64,000 nucleotides of DNA, from assembly GCA_949317995.1 (NCBI GenBank), contig OX439038.1:248001-312000 (forward strand). Direction: 5' to 3'. The stretch is from Acholoe squamosa. Its lineage: Eukaryota; Annelida; Polychaeta; Phyllodocida; Polynoidae. Below, piece after piece: positions 1-13,503 of the stretch. The position numbers and the translations under genes were made by a program. The notes beneath the pieces were generated by a model that was not told the DNA's origin, searched no databases, and was given only the letters and a program-made list of their open reading frames with translations. Within the stretch, counting starts at the first letter, position 1. Each line of letters begins with the position of its first letter.

Positions 1-3000
1 ACATGTACACATATTGAGGTATGTAGTAATAGTCCTACCATACACATGGACACATATTGAGGTATGTAGTAACAGCCCTACCATACACATGGACACATAT
101 TGAGGTATGTAGTAATAGTCCTACCATACACATGTACACATATTGAGGTATGTAGTAATACACATGTACACATATTGCGGTATGTAGTAATAGTCCTACC
201 ATACACATGTACACATATTGAGGTATGTAGTAACAGCCCTACCATACACATGTACACATATTGAGGTATGTAGTAATAGTCCTACCATACACATGGACAC
301 ATATTGAGGTATGTAGTAATACACATGGACACATATTGAGGTATGTAGTAATAGTCCTACCATACACATGGACACATATTGAGGTATGTAGTAACAGCCC
401 TACCATACACATGTACACATATTGAGGTATGTAGTAACAGCCCTACCATACACATGGACACATATTGAGGTATGTAGTAATAGCCCTACCATACACATGG
501 ACACATATTGAGGTATGTAGTAATAGTCCTACCATACACATGGACACATATTGAGGTATGTAGTAATAGCCCTACCATACACATGTACACATATTGAGGT
601 ATGTAGTAACAGCCCTACCATACACATGGACACATATTGAGGTATGTAGTAATAGTCCTACCATACACATGTACACATATTGAGGTATGTAGTAACAGCC
701 CTACCATACACATGGACACATATTGAGGTATGTAGTAATAGTCCTACCATACACATGTACACATATTGAGGTATGTAGTAATAGCCCTACCATACACATG
801 GACACATATTGAGGTATGTAGTAATAGCCCTACCATACACATGTACACATATTGAGGTATGTAGTAATAGTCCTACCATACACATGGACACATATTGACG
901 TATGTAGTAACAGCCCTACCATACACATGGACACATATTGAGGTATGTAGTAATAGTCCTACCATACACATGTACACATATTGAGGTATGTAGTAATAGC
1001 CCTACCATACACAAGTACACATATTGAGGTATGTAGTAATAGTCCTACCATACACATGGACACATATTGAGGTATGTAGTAATAGTCCTACCATACACAT
1101 GGACACATATTGAGGTATGTAGTAATACACATGGACAGATATTGAGGTATGTAGTAATAGCCCTACCATACACATGGACACATATTGAGGTATGTAGTAA
1201 CAGCCCTACCATACACATGGACACATATTGAGGTATGTAGTAATAGTCCTACCATACACATGGACACATATTGACGTATGTAGTAACAGCCCTACCATAC
1301 ACATGGACACATATTGAGGTATGTAGTAATAGTCCTACCATACACATGTACACATATTGAGGTATGTAGTAATAGCCCTACCATACACAAGTACACATAT
1401 TGAGGTATGTAGTAATAGTCCTACCATACACATGGACACATATTGAGGTATGTAGTAATAGCCCTACCATACACATGGACACATATTGAGGTATGTAGTA
1501 ATAGCCCTAGCATACACATGGACACATATTGAGGTATGTAGTAATAGTCCTACCATACACATGGACACATATTGAGGTATGTAGTAATAGTCCTACCATA
1601 CACATGGACACATATTGAGGTATGTAGTAATAGTCCTACCATACACATGGACACATATTGAGGTATGTAGTAATAGCCCTACCATACACATGGACACATA
1701 TTGAGGTATGTAGTAATAGTCCTACCATACACATGGACACATATTGAGGTATGTAGTAATACACATGGACACATATTGAGGTATGTAGAATTAGTCCTAC
1801 CATACACATGGACACATATTGAGGTATGTAGTAATACACATGGACACATATTGAGGTATGTAGTAATAGTCCTACCATACACATGGACACATATTGAGGT
1901 ATGTAGTAATAAACATGGACACATATTGAGGTATGTAGTAATAGTCCTACCATACACATGGACACATATTGAGGTATGTAGAATTAGTCCTACCATACAC
2001 ATGGACACATATTGAGGTATGTAGTAATACACATGGACACATATTGAGGTATGTAGTAATACATATGGACACATATTGAGGTATGTAGTAATAGTCCTAC
2101 CATACACATGGACACATATTGAGGTATGTAGTAATAGTCCTACCATACACATGGACACATATTGAGGTATGTAGTAATAGCCCTACCATACACATGGACA
2201 CATATTGAGGTATGTAGTAATAGTCCTACCATACACATGGACACATATTGAGGTATGTAGTAATAGTCCTACCATACACATGGACACATATTGACGTATG
2301 TAGTAATAGCCCTACCATACACATGGACACATATTGAGGTATGTAGTAATAGTCTTACCATACACATGGACACATATTGAGGTATGTAGTAATACATATG
2401 GACACATATTGAGGTATGTAGTAATAGTCCTACCATACACATGGACACATATTGAGGTATGTAGTAATACACAAGGACACATATTGAGGTATGTAGAATT
2501 AGTCCTACCATACACATGGACACATATTGAGGTATGTAGTAATAGTCCTACCATACACATGGACACATATTGAGGTATGTAGTAATAGTCCTACCATACA
2601 CATGCACACATATTGAGCTATGTAGTAATAGTCCTACCATACACATGTACACATATTGAGGTATGTAGTAATAGTCCTACCATACACATGTACACATATT
2701 GAGGTATGTAGTAATAGTCCTACCATACACATGTACACATATTGAGGTATGTAGTAATACACATGGACACATATTGAGGTATGTAGTAATAGTCCTACCA
2801 TACACATGTACACATATTGAGGTATGTAGTAATAGTCCTACCATACACATGGACACATATTGAGGTATGTAGTAATACACATGTACACATATTGAGGTAT
2901 GTAGAATTAGTCCTACCATACACATGTACACATATTGAGGTATGTAGTAATAGCCCTACCATACACATGGACACATATTGAGGTATGTAGTAATACACAT

Positions 3001-6000
3001 GTACACATATTGAGGTATGTAGAATTAGTCCTACCATACACATGTACACATATTGAGGTATGTAGTAATAGTCCTACCATACACATGTACACATATTGAG
3101 GTATGTGGTAATAGTCCTACCATACACATGGACACATATTGAGGTATGTAGTAATACACATGGACACATATTGAGGTATGTAGTAATAGTCCTACCATAC
3201 ACATGGACACATATTGAGGTATGTAGTAATAGTCCTACCATACACATGTACACATATTGAGGTATGTAGTAATAGTCCTACCATACACATGGACACATAT
3301 TGACGTATGTAGTAATAGCCCTACCATACACATGGACACATATTGACGTATGTAGTAATAGTCCTACCATACACATGGACACATATTGAGGTATGTAGTA
3401 ATAGTCCTACCATACACATGGACACATATTGAGGTATGTAGTAATAGTCCTACCATACACATGGACACATATTGACGTATGTAGTAATAGCCCTACCATA
3501 CACATGGACACATATTGAGGTATGTAGTAATAGTCCTACCATACACATGGACACATATTGAGGTATGTAGTAATAGTCCTACCATACACATGGACACATA
3601 TTGAGGTATGTAGTAATAGTCCTACCATACACATGGACACATATTGAGGTATGTAGTAATAGCCCTACCATACACATGGACACATATTGAGGTATGTAGT
3701 AATAGTCCTACCATACACATGGACACATATTGAGGTATGTAGTAATAGTCCTACCATACACATGGACACATATTGAGGTATGTAGTAATACACATGGACA
3801 CATATTGAGGTATGTAGTAATAGCCCTACCATACACATGTACACATATTGAGGTATGTAGTAATAGCCCTACCATACACATGGACACATATTGAGGTATG
3901 TAGTAATAGTCCTACCATACACATGGACACATATTGAGGTATGTAGTAATAGCCCTACCATACACATGTACACATATTGAGGTATGTAGTAATACACATG
4001 GACACATATTGAGGTATGTAGTAATAGCCCTACCATACACATGGACACATATTGAGGTATGTAGTAATAGTCCTACCGTACACATGGACACATATTGAGG
4101 TATGTAGTAATACACATGTACACATATTGAGGTATGTAGTAATACACATGTACACATATTGAGGTATGTAGTAATAGTCCTACCATACACATGTACACAT
4201 ATTGAGGTATGTAGTAATAGTCCAACCATACACATGGACACATATTGAGGTATGTAGTAATAGTCCTACCATACACATGTACACATATTGAGGTATGTAG
4301 TAATACACATGGACACATATTGACGTATGTAGTAATAGCCCTACCATACACATGGACACATATTGAGGTATGTAGTAATAAACATGGACACATATTGACG
4401 TATGTAGTAATAGTCCTACCATACACATGGACAGATATTGAGGTATGTAGTAATAGTCCTACCATACACATGTACACATATTGAGGTATGTAGTAATACA
4501 CATGTACACATATTGAGGTATGTAGTAATACACATGTACACATATTGAGGTATGTAGAATTAGTCCAACCATACACATGGACACATATTGAGGTATGTAG
4601 TAATAGTCCTACCATACACATGTACACATATTGAGGTATGTAGTAATAGTCCAACCATACACATGGACACATATTGAGGTATGTAGTAATAGTCCTACCA
4701 TACACATGTACACATATTGAGGTATGTAGTAATACACATGGACACATATTGACGTATGTAGTAATAGCCCTACCATACACATGGACACATATTAAGGTAT
4801 GTAGTAATAAACATGGACACATATTGAGGTATGTAGTAATAGCCCTACCATACACATGTACACATATTGAGGTATGTAGTAATAGCCCTACCATACACAT
4901 GGACACATATTGAGGTATGTAGTAATAGTCCTACCATACACATGGACAGATATTGAGGTATGTAGTAATAGTCCTACCATACACATGGACACATATTGAG
5001 GTATGTAGTAATACACATGGACACATATTGAGGTATGTAGAATTAGTCCTACCATACACATGTACACATATTGAGGTATGTAGTAATAGTCCTACCATAC
5101 ACATGTACACATATTGAGGTATGTAGTAATAGTCCTACCATACACATGGACACATATTGAGGTATGTAGTAATAGTCCAACCATACACATGTACACATAT
5201 TGAGGTATGTAGTAATACACATGGACACATATTGAGGTATGTGGTAATAGCCCTACCATACACATGGACACATATTGAGGTATGTAGTAATAGTCCTACC
5301 ATACACATGGACACATATTGAGGTAGTAGTAATAGTCCTACCATACACATGTACACATATTGAGGTATGTAGAATTAGTCCTACCATACACATGGACACA
5401 TATTGAGGTATGTGGTAATACACATGGACACATATTGAGGTATGTGGTAATATTCCTACCATACACATGGACACATATTGAGGTATGTAGTAATAGTCCT
5501 ACCATACACATGTACACATATTGAGGTATGTAGTAATAGCCCTACCATACACATGTACACATATTGAGGTATGTAGTAATAGCCCTACCATACACATGGA
5601 CACATATTGAGGTAGTAGTAATACACATGTACACATATTGAGGTATGTAGTAATAGTCCTACCATACACATGTACACATATTGAGGTATGTAGTAATAGC
5701 CCTACCATACACATGGACACATATTGAGGTAGTAGTAATACACATGGACACATATTGAGGTATGTAGTAATACACATGTACACATATTGAGGTATGTAGT
5801 AATAGCCCTACCATACACATGTACACATATTGAGGTATGTAGTAATAGCCCTACCATACACATGGACACATATTGAGGTATGTAGTAACAGCCCTACCAT
5901 ACACATGTACACATATTGAGGTATGTAGTAATAGCCCTACCATACACATGGACACATATTGAGGTATGTAGTAATAGCCCTACCATACACATGTACACAT

Positions 6001-7967
6001 ATTGAGGTATGTAGTAATAGTCCTACCATACACATGTACACATATTGAGGTATGTAGTAATAGCCCTACCATACACATGGACACATATTGAGGTAGTAGT
6101 AATACACATGTACACATATTGAGGTATGTAGTAATAGTCCTACCATACACATGTACACATATTGAGGTATGTAGTAATAGTCCAACCATACACATGTACA
6201 CATATTGAGGTATGTAGTAATAGTCCTACCATACACATGTACACATATTGAGGTATGTAGTAATAGCCCTACCATACACATGGACACATATTGAGGTAGT
6301 AGTAATACACATGTACACATATTGAGGTATGTAGTAATAGTCCTACCATACACATGTACACATATTGAGGTATGTAGTAATAGTCCAACCATACACATGG
6401 ACACATATTGAGGTATGTAGTAATAGTCCTACCATACACATGGACACATATTGAGGTATGTAGTAATACACATGTACACATATTGAGGTATGTAGTAATA
6501 CACATGTACACATATTGAGGTATGTAGTAATAGTCCTACCATACACATGGACACATATTGAGGTATGTAGTAATAGTCCTACCATACACATGGACACATA
6601 TTGAGGTATGTAGTAATAGTCCTACCATACACATGGACACATATTGAGGTATGTAGTAATAGCCCTACCATACACATGTACACATATTGAGGTATGTAGT
6701 AATAGCCCTACCATACACATGTACACATATTGAGGTATGTAGTAATACACATGGACACATATTGAGGTATGTAGTAACAGCCCTACCATACACATGTACA
6801 CATATTGAGGTATGTAGTAATAGCCCTACCATACACATGTACACATATTGAGGTATGTAGTAATAGTCCTACCATACACATGTACACATATTGAGGTAGT
6901 AGTAATACACATGTACACATATTGAGGTATGTAGTAATAGCCCTACCATACACATGTACACATATTGAGGTTTGTAGTAATAGCCCTACCATACACATTT
7001 ACACATATTGAGGTATGTAGTAATACACATGGACACATATTGAGGTATGTAGTAATAGTCCTACCATACACATGGACACATATTGAGGTATGTAGTAATA
7101 GCCCTACCATACACATGTACACATATTGAGGTATGTAGTAATAGTCCTACCATACACATGTACACATATTGAGGTAGTAGTAATACACATGTACACATAT
7201 TGAGGTATGTAGTAATAGCCCTACCATACACATGTACACATATTGAGGTATGTAGTAATAGCCCTACCATACACATGTACACATATTGAGGTATGTAGTA
7301 ATAGTCCTACCATACACATGTACACATATTGAGGTAGTAGTAATACACATGTACACATATTGAGGTATGTAGTAATAGCCCTACCATACACATGGACACA
7401 TATTGAGGTATGTAGTAATAGTCCTACCATACACATGGACACATATTGAGGTATGTAGTAATACACATGGACACATATTGAGGTATGTAGTAATACACAT
7501 CGACACATATTGAGGTATGTAGTAATAGCCCTACCATACACATGGACACATATTGAGGTATGTAGTAATAGCCCTACCATACACATGTACACATATTGAG
7601 GTATGTAGTAATAGTCCTACCATACACATGGACACATATTGAGGTATGTAGTAATAGCCCTACCATACACATGGACACATATTGAGGTATGTAGTAATAC
7701 ACATGGACACATATTGAGGTATGTAGTAACAGCCCTACCATACACATGTACACATATTGAGGTATGTAGTAACAGCCCTACCATACACATGTACACATAT
7801 TGAGGTATGTAGTAATACACATGTACACATATTGAGGTATGTAGTAATAGCCCTACCATACACATGTACACATATTGAGGTATGTAGAATTAGTCCTACT
7901 ATACACATGGACACATATTGAGGTATGTAGAATTAGTCCTACCATACACATGTACACATATTGAGGT
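1..7967. repeat. 43-bp minisatellite, left end outside the window
   Basis: A tandem array with a 43-bp unit (acacatggacacatattgag, then gtatgtagtaatagtcctac, then cat) fills the first 8 kb and is cut by the window edge. A common 32-bp form lacks the agtcctaccat tail. A 1-bp-shorter form (gaggtagtag instead of gaggtatgtag) appears after about 5300. Two-state sites are catGgac/catGtac, agTcc/agCcc and taaT/taaC; in the copies read, taaC goes with agCcc. The array would lie inside or just beyond RMDN1-B, which is transcribed leftward. Open frames inside it are periodic artefacts. Confidence 0.97.
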
Positions 7968-8056
7968 TCTACCAATCTGTATACTTGTGTGTACAGACGT
8001 TGAATTGATTTTATAGGTAAGAGTACCAGCGCCTACGGCGCTGTGATTATAATGGG
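7968..8056. other. Short unique stretch between two arrays
   Basis: The 43-bp array ends in a degenerate copy near 7967. It is followed by about 90 bases of unique sequence before the GC-rich 80-bp repeat. No exon of the expected RMDN type is visible here. Confidence 0.6.
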
Positions 8057-8335
8057 ACCAGCGGCAAAGTTTTCCGCCGCTCGGTCAACGTACCAGGCTC
8101 GTGCTCGTCTCCGTATTAACAGAGAGACTCGCCGAAACCAGCGGCAAAGTTTTCCGCCGCTCGGTCAACGTACCGGGCGCGTGCTCGTCTCCGTCTTAAC
8201 AGAGAGACTCGCCGAAACCAGCGGCAAAGTTTTCCGCCGCTCGGTCAACATACCAGGCTCGTGCTCATCTCTGTATTAACAGAGAGACTCGCCGAAACCA
8301 GCGGCAAAGTTTTCCGCCGCTCGGTCAACATACCG
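8057..8335. repeat. 80-bp GC-rich tandem repeat, about 3.5 copies
   Basis: Copies start at 8057, 8137, 8217 and 8297, exactly 80 bases apart, and differ at only a few sites. Each holds the short inverted repeat gcggc...gccgc around aaagttttcc, so it can fold into a small hairpin. The unit is clearly GC-richer than its surroundings. It lies in the intron downstream of the last visible RMDN1-B exon. Confidence 0.95.
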
Positions 8336-8583
8336 TCAAATACCTGTTATTATTTCTTTTTCCTCTTAAATAGATGACAAATTCAGATAGAAATACATGC
8401 AGGGTCGAGAGAAAAGAAGAATGGGTGGATTGAAAATGAATAATTATAGAGATTTCTTGATAAAAGCAGTCACGTCAGTGCGTGAAAACAGCAGACGAAC
8501 AGACAGACTCTAGGTCCACTGCTGTCGGAGGCGGGGGAGGTTTCATAGATAAGGGGGGTAAAAAATGTAGTGTTAATCCTTAC
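8336..8583. other. Intronic sequence of RMDN1-B, no feature seen
   Basis: This is unique sequence downstream of the third visible RMDN1-B exon. I looked on the minus strand for the next family exon (the MPWYQRK segment present in copy A) and did not find it. Confidence 0.6.
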
Positions 8584-8639
8584 CATACACCTATCATGTG
8601 CGAAAGAGTCGCATCGTCTGGTTTCAGCTCACTCGCCTT
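8584..8639 (-). CDS. RMDN1: RMDN1-B exon (KASELKPDDATLSHMIG)
   Basis: This 56-base exon encodes KASELKPDDATLSHMIGV plus two bases of a split Trp codon. It matches the KAIELRPNDATSVHLLGYW exon of copy A and KAIEL..DATS.H in the human protein. The acceptor is TTTTACAG and the donor GTAAGG. It is the last exon of this copy visible in the window. Confidence 0.85.
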
Positions 8640-10709
8640 CTGTAAAATTAACAGCAACCATCGTAGATTAATGCCTGTAAGTCTGATATTTGCTGATGAA
8701 CAAAATAAGACATACCGTGTTCTGAAATAAGCACTGATCTCAAATAAGCAGAGGTATTGAAATTAATCTCAATCACTAAAAACTGTATCTCAAATAGGTG
8801 CTGTGTCATATAAGCGCTGGGGGTACAGTGGAATTGAAATCAATGAGCGCCCGGGCGCATATATGGGCAGGGTCAGCTATGGTAGCTCTGTGTTGGGCCC
8901 TGCTGAGGTAATCCATGATTTTGAATTCACATCTGCAGGGCTTTTGACAGGGCTGCGCAGTGCGCAATACACGCATTTAATGCTTAAATGTCGCATTTAA
9001 ATGGCTAGAATGGCCATTCATTTACAGAATGGCGCATTGTATTTGCTAAAAAGTGTGCAATTGGCGCATTGCAAAAAATCCTGTCAAAAGCCCTGCATCT
9101 GTCTAAGTTTCTCCTCACCATGTGTAAATTAGCATATGATATAAAGTGGAGCTGTATTAAAACTTACCTCAAGATGTTCCTTGATGATTAAAGCGTTGTT
9201 TATCTTCTGTTTTGTCCCCTCTATAGAACCAATACTTTCCAACAAAATAGCGTACCACTGAAAGATAAAAGGTAAATTCCTACTGGTAAGATCTAAGGTC
9301 TATGGGTAAAAGTGCAAGGTATTTCTATAATGTATGTGTCATTGTATTTTCCCTTTCAGACTTTACTCAGGACCAGTAATGACCAGCGCTATAAAACTGA
9401 AGTCCCCAGACACCAAATTATAAGGTTTACAGTGATGTATTATAAAGGTTTTTAAACCACACTGATACCTTAGAACAAAGGAAATAAGCTGTGGTGTATG
9501 ACACCTACACAACTGTGGATTGACTCATACTTAATGATTGCAGTATGTAACAATCACTGCTCTAAAGCTGAAGTCCTCTGTCACCACTTCACGAGGTCTA
9601 CAGTGATGAATAACATAAAGGTTTATAAAGAAATGTTGATAAGGATTTCAGTATGTAACAATCAGTGCTCTAAAGCTGAAGTCCCCTGTCACCACTTTGT
9701 GCCTGTACTATAAAGCTGAATTCCCCTGTCACCACTTTGTGTCTGTACTATAAAGCTGAAGTCACCTGTCACCCTGTACTATAAAGCTGAAGTGCCTTGT
9801 CACCCTGTACTATAAAGCTGAAGTCCCCTGTCACCCTGAACTATAAAGCTGAAGTCCCCTGTCACCCTGTACTATAAAGCTGAAGTGCCTTGTCACCCTG
9901 TACTATAAAGCTGAAGTCACCTGTCACCCTGAACTATAAAGCTGAAGTCCCCTGTCACCCGGTACTATAAAGCTGAAGTCACCTGTCACCCTGTACCATA
10001 AAGCTGAAGTCCCCTGTCACCACTTTGTGTCTGTAATATAAAGCTGAAGTGCCCTGTCACCCTGTACTATAAAGCTGAAGTCCCCTGTCACCCTGTACTA
10101 TAAAGCTGAAGTCACCTGTCACCCTGTACTATAAAGCTGAAGACCCCTGTCACCCTGTACTATAAAGCTGAAGTCACCTGTCACCCTGTACCATAAAGCT
10201 GAAGTCCCCTGTCACCCTGTACTATAAAGCTGAAGTCACCTGTCACCCTGTCCTGTAAAGCTGAAGTCACCTGTCACCCTGTACTATAAAGCTGAAGTGC
10301 CTTGTCACCCTGTACTATTAAGCCTAAGTCCCCTGTCACCCTGTACTACAAAGCTGAAGTCCCTGTCACCCTGTACTATAAAGCTGAAGTGCCTTGTCAC
10401 CCTGTACTATAAAGCTGAAGTCAACACTGTATACATACATGTACCTGTACTGACCTTGTGTCCTGCAAAGCTGTTGCTGTCCAGTTCTAGTGCCTTTTTA
10501 ATGTGTTCAAACCCTTCGTAGATTAAAGCCTTCTTCTCCTTAGCATTGTCGTTGATTTTGCTCATCTTGTACTTAGCGCGGCCCAGGCGCCACTGTAGGT
10601 CACACACTGGGTCGTCATTGTGGGGCTTCAGTAAGGTGTACGACTCTACAATACTGTTATCTTCATACAGTCTGTCTACTTCAGCAAATAATGTCTCGTC
10701 AGCACTCAT
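8584..10709 (-). CDS. RMDN1: RMDN1-B: partial second RMDN1 gene (three exons visible)
   Basis: The gene is a tandem paralogue of RMDN1-A, a TPR-like protein of the family that binds microtubules and, for RMDN1, has been placed at mitochondria and the spindle. The exons are 10709-10455 (from an in-frame ATG; the splice acceptor lies a few bases upstream), 9257-9168 and 8639-8584. All have GT-AG borders, and their lengths and phases match copy A. Over the 85 shared residues of the first exon the two copies are about two-thirds identical, including the QWRLGRA and EHxKKAL segments. Exons for the C-terminal half are absent down to position 1, so they lie outside the window or are lost. N-terminal exons equivalent to A exons 1 and 2 were not recognised between 10.7 and 13.5 kb. 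The coding exons look intact and carry no stops. A functional gene and a partial duplicate both remain possible. Confidence 0.85.
8730..8870. repeat. Dispersed repeat related to the 47.8-kb MITE
   Basis: The stretch contains caaataagc, cataagcgct and caatgagcgcccg motifs shared with the element at 47820-48013. It looks like a decayed copy of that family inside an RMDN1-B intron. Its ends are not clear. Confidence 0.4.
8936..9095. mobile_element. 160-bp hAT-like MITE
   Basis: The terminal inverted repeats read CAGGGCTTTTGACAGG at the left end and CCTGTCAAAAGCCCTG at the right. A CAGGG start is typical of hAT elements. The flanks repeat catctg (8930-8935 and 9096-9101), a likely remnant of the 8-bp target duplication hAT elements make. 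The interior has gcgca-rich subrepeats and no coding capacity. It lies in an RMDN1-B intron. Confidence 0.65.
9168..9257 (-). CDS. RMDN1: RMDN1-B exon (WYAILLESIGSIEGTK)
   Basis: This 90-base phase 0-0 exon encodes a segment starting WYAILLESIGSIEGTKQK and ending IIKEHLE. It aligns residue for residue with WYAILLDGVGELEGTKQR in copy A. Acceptor ATCTTTCAG and donor GTAAGT are good. Confidence 0.9.
9560..10425. repeat. 31-bp minisatellite in an RMDN1-B intron
   Basis: About 25 copies of actataaagctgaagtcccc plus tgtcaccctgt. At the left edge it grades into longer diverged units of about 110 bp (near 9385, 9560 and 9665) that carry extra sequence such as acagtgatg. The longer units look ancestral to the compact 31-bp form. 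Confidence 0.95.
10455..10709 (-). CDS. RMDN1: RMDN1-B exon with first in-frame ATG
   Basis: The exon encodes a segment starting MSADETLFAEVDRLYEDN and ending NSFAGHK, equivalent to exon 3 of copy A. The donor is GTCAGT. Just upstream of the ATG is a GGCAG acceptor, and the AG-ATG arrangement matches copy A, where this Met is internal. So an upstream exon is expected even though the Met could serve as a start. Confidence 0.88.
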
Positions 10710-10790
10710 CTCTGCCACTGTGAGGGGTAACCTGCCAATACACAGCGTACCGTTATCAACACACGTGTTACATGTCAATACAAGTTACAT

Positions 10791-11005
10791 CTGGTCTAGT
10801 GTACACCATATATTTGAGGTACGTCTAGTGTGTGCAATAGGATATACAGAATAATTACAGACTGAGGCACGTCTAGTGTGTGCCATAAATTATACAGAAT
10901 AATTAAACAGACTTTAGCACATGTAGTGTGTGCCATAAATCATAGAGAATAATTGAACAGACTTTGGCATGTCTAGTGTGTGCCATAAATTATACAGAAT
11001 AAAAC
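10791..11005. repeat. 50-bp tandem repeat, about four copies
   Basis: The unit contains gtctagtgtgtgccataaat followed by atacagaataatt and acagact. Single diverged monomers recur at about 12893-12934 and 13062-13105, so the sequence is also dispersed locally. Confidence 0.85.
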
Positions 11006-12224
11006 CATAGTGTTGTAGATTTTAATACAATAGTAGAGAATAGTCCTGTGAGACATGGCGTGGCAACTTGTATTCTTGTGTCTAGTTTCAGTTGGTGAGA
11101 CTGATAGATAGGGCATACTATCATCTGAGCTTTTGGTAGTATATAGGACAAATTAAACCCAAACTACCCACTGCAGCGAAGTACTAATAGCATGTAGACT
11201 GTCCATTCTACATGAACCTCACTCAGCTGTAACAGGGACCTGTATTATTCAAAGACCAATGTCATAGTCAACAGGTGTGTTATTATGACGAGGCATTCAG
11301 GTAGCGGTTTTCTAACAATATGCAGTGCATTGTGGGATGGAGGTGACCTCGAACGCTAACTACACCAACTCAGCTGGTTCCCTCCACCCCCTTCCACCCC
11401 AGCCAGGTCTGGCTAGGTACCAGTCCTTTACTACACCTGGGAGCAGAGTAAGTTCACTACAGGATCAACATTGACCCACATGGGGCAGACAAATAGGAGA
11501 AGGCCTTACAAACCAGCATTGATCCCTCGGCCATTCCCTGAAGGCCTCGAGAGTACCCTGCTCTGCCTCCCACCAACACACACCCACCCACCCAACTGCC
11601 AATCACCTCGTAATAGTCTGTACCTCTACATGGGCCAGTGGTTAGCAAACCGGCCAGATCACCCCACCTCTCCATAGAGGAAGAGCACAGTGTAAGGACA
11701 CCTACATACATACATGTTTTCAGTGTTCCACAAAATTGTTTATAAAGTTAAATATGAAGGTAAAGGCTAGGCCTTAGGCCTATGTGTAATTGACTACTAT
11801 GTCCTATGTTCAATGGCGACCACAGGATCTCTATTCTTTTATTCATTCTGCTGCCCTTCAAGGGTTAATGTGATGCCATTTCCTGATCCGTTGTATCTAA
11901 AGGTGAACTGGTGCTATGTGGCACTGAAAGGGTTAATGACCACTGGTGCATGAAGGCTGGAAGAAATAGAATAATCCCCTATTGTTCATGGCCACTGAAC
12001 TGGTACACAACCTATTCTCTGTCTCTGAGGTGTAAATGCTATCCATACCATCTACATGGCCTATAGGCTACCTTCAACTATATTATATACCAAAAACATA
12101 TATACACCAATAGCAATGTGTACAGAGACAGACAATGGGCCATATTTCCCTCCTTGTTCCTATGTCTGTCAGAATCCCTCTTTGTTTCAATGTGGTTTTG
12201 TGCCTCGGTCTATATATATATAAG

Positions 12225-12253
12225 TATGTGATTGACGTCTAGTCAATCACATA
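12225..12253. repeat. Perfect short palindrome
   Basis: TATGTGATTGAC and its exact reverse complement GTCAATCACATA are separated by 5 bases. The palindrome follows a TA-dinucleotide run. It could be the remnant of a MITE end or a small structured site. Confidence 0.7.
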
Positions 12254-13398
12254 ATAATGAAACGAGTAATTAAAGTAATGTTTCATCACCAACAGGAAAT
12301 ACATTTTCTGAGAAAGCGTTATTTCAATGTAAACTAAAAAACATCTACACAGAGAAGAACATAGCAGTTCCACAAGGTGTCCTTACACTTCAACCTCCTC
12401 TGATCTTAAAAAATCCAGATATGGCAACACACACTTTAGCACTGATTTCTCCATAGAGATCGTTAACAGCGAATACCTTGTTCAAGTATGGAAAATATGA
12501 TCCAATTGTACCATAACCCTCTCAGATAAAACCAGTACTACATATATATAGTAGTTTCAGAGGAAACAATTCTAAAACAAAGGCTACATAGATGCATTTC
12601 TGAATCTTAAAATGCTCTAATGCTAATCTGCCATAGGGCTCCAAATGATGAAATATCTAATCTGAGAATAAAATCAAAAGTATGAGATATCTTCTGTAAA
12701 TTCTTTTACTGATAGTTAAATATACACAGTGTTGTTATTATATTAGAACATTGTGTAGGAATCGTCCATAGCATAGGAGCCACAGACAAAAATAGATTGC
12801 AGGCTCCCCTATGCTTAACACCTTAGCGACTCTGAACCATACACTAGTAAAAAAGTCTTACGAGTAATAATGTACCTAGTCCTAGTCTCCGCGCTAATAA
12901 TTACAGACTGAGGCACGTCTAGTGTGTTCCAAACCATACATAGATCTAGTTTTCTGAAAAATTTTTGCCCCTCCCCCCTCCCATGTTGTTAAAAAATTAA
13001 ATGCCCACTCCCTTAAAGTTCTACCCCCCCCCCCCCCCGTAGGTAAAAAATTGCCCACTACCTTATACAGACCGCGGCACGTCTACTAAGTGTATGCCAC
13101 ATTGGACTCTGCCCTGTGACTGTGAGTCCCAGTTCTATAGAATGCATGAATGCATACCTGCACTTGTAGTAGTGTAGGGCCATGGTTAAAACAGTAATTC
13201 TCTATAAGGTGCTACATAGTAAAACAATATGACCTACTCTCTTGTGTATGTCCCACAAAAAGGCAGCCTGTCAGCGTTGTGTTGTTTAGTGGCCACACGT
13301 TGACAGCAAACACAGCTCAATGCTACTGTGAGGTCGGCAGGTCAGTAAACACTAGACTGTACCGCCACCTGCAGGCAGGAGCAAACACTACTATTACA

Positions 13399-13416
13399 CC
13401 ACTGCCCCCTGGTGTT
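13399..13416 (-). promoter_or_regulatory. CTCF-like core motif
   Basis: On the minus strand the sequence reads AACACCAGGGGGCAGTGG. It closely fits the core CTCF consensus (CCA-n-AGGGGGC-n-n). It lies in the RMDN1-B upstream spacer, about 100 bases from the start of a 6.6-kb array. This is a motif match only. Confidence 0.4.
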
Positions 13417-13503
13417 AGTGCACGACGTCCTCAAGGGCTCAGCGACCCACGTACCACCTTTAAGTGGATACCCCGGGGGATACCCATCATTTGGTAAGTA
13501 ACT

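Larger units (their letters stand above)
11006..13503. other. Spacer upstream of RMDN1-B
   Basis: This is mostly unique sequence. It holds a perfect 12-bp-arm palindrome (12225-12253), a run of 15 C (13024-13038), two stray monomers of the 50-bp repeat and a CTCF-like site. I looked for N-terminal RMDN exons on the minus strand and could not support any. Confidence 0.5.

Noticed and set aside
11457-11711. 84-codon minus-strand frame upstream of RMDN1-B
   Set aside because: Considered as a missing N-terminal exon. It shows no similarity to exons 1 or 2 of copy A and no suitable phase.
13279-13497. 72-codon plus-strand frame
   Set aside because: Ends just before the 55-bp array and has no family resemblance. 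Composition is explained by a GC-rich patch that includes the CTCF-like site.
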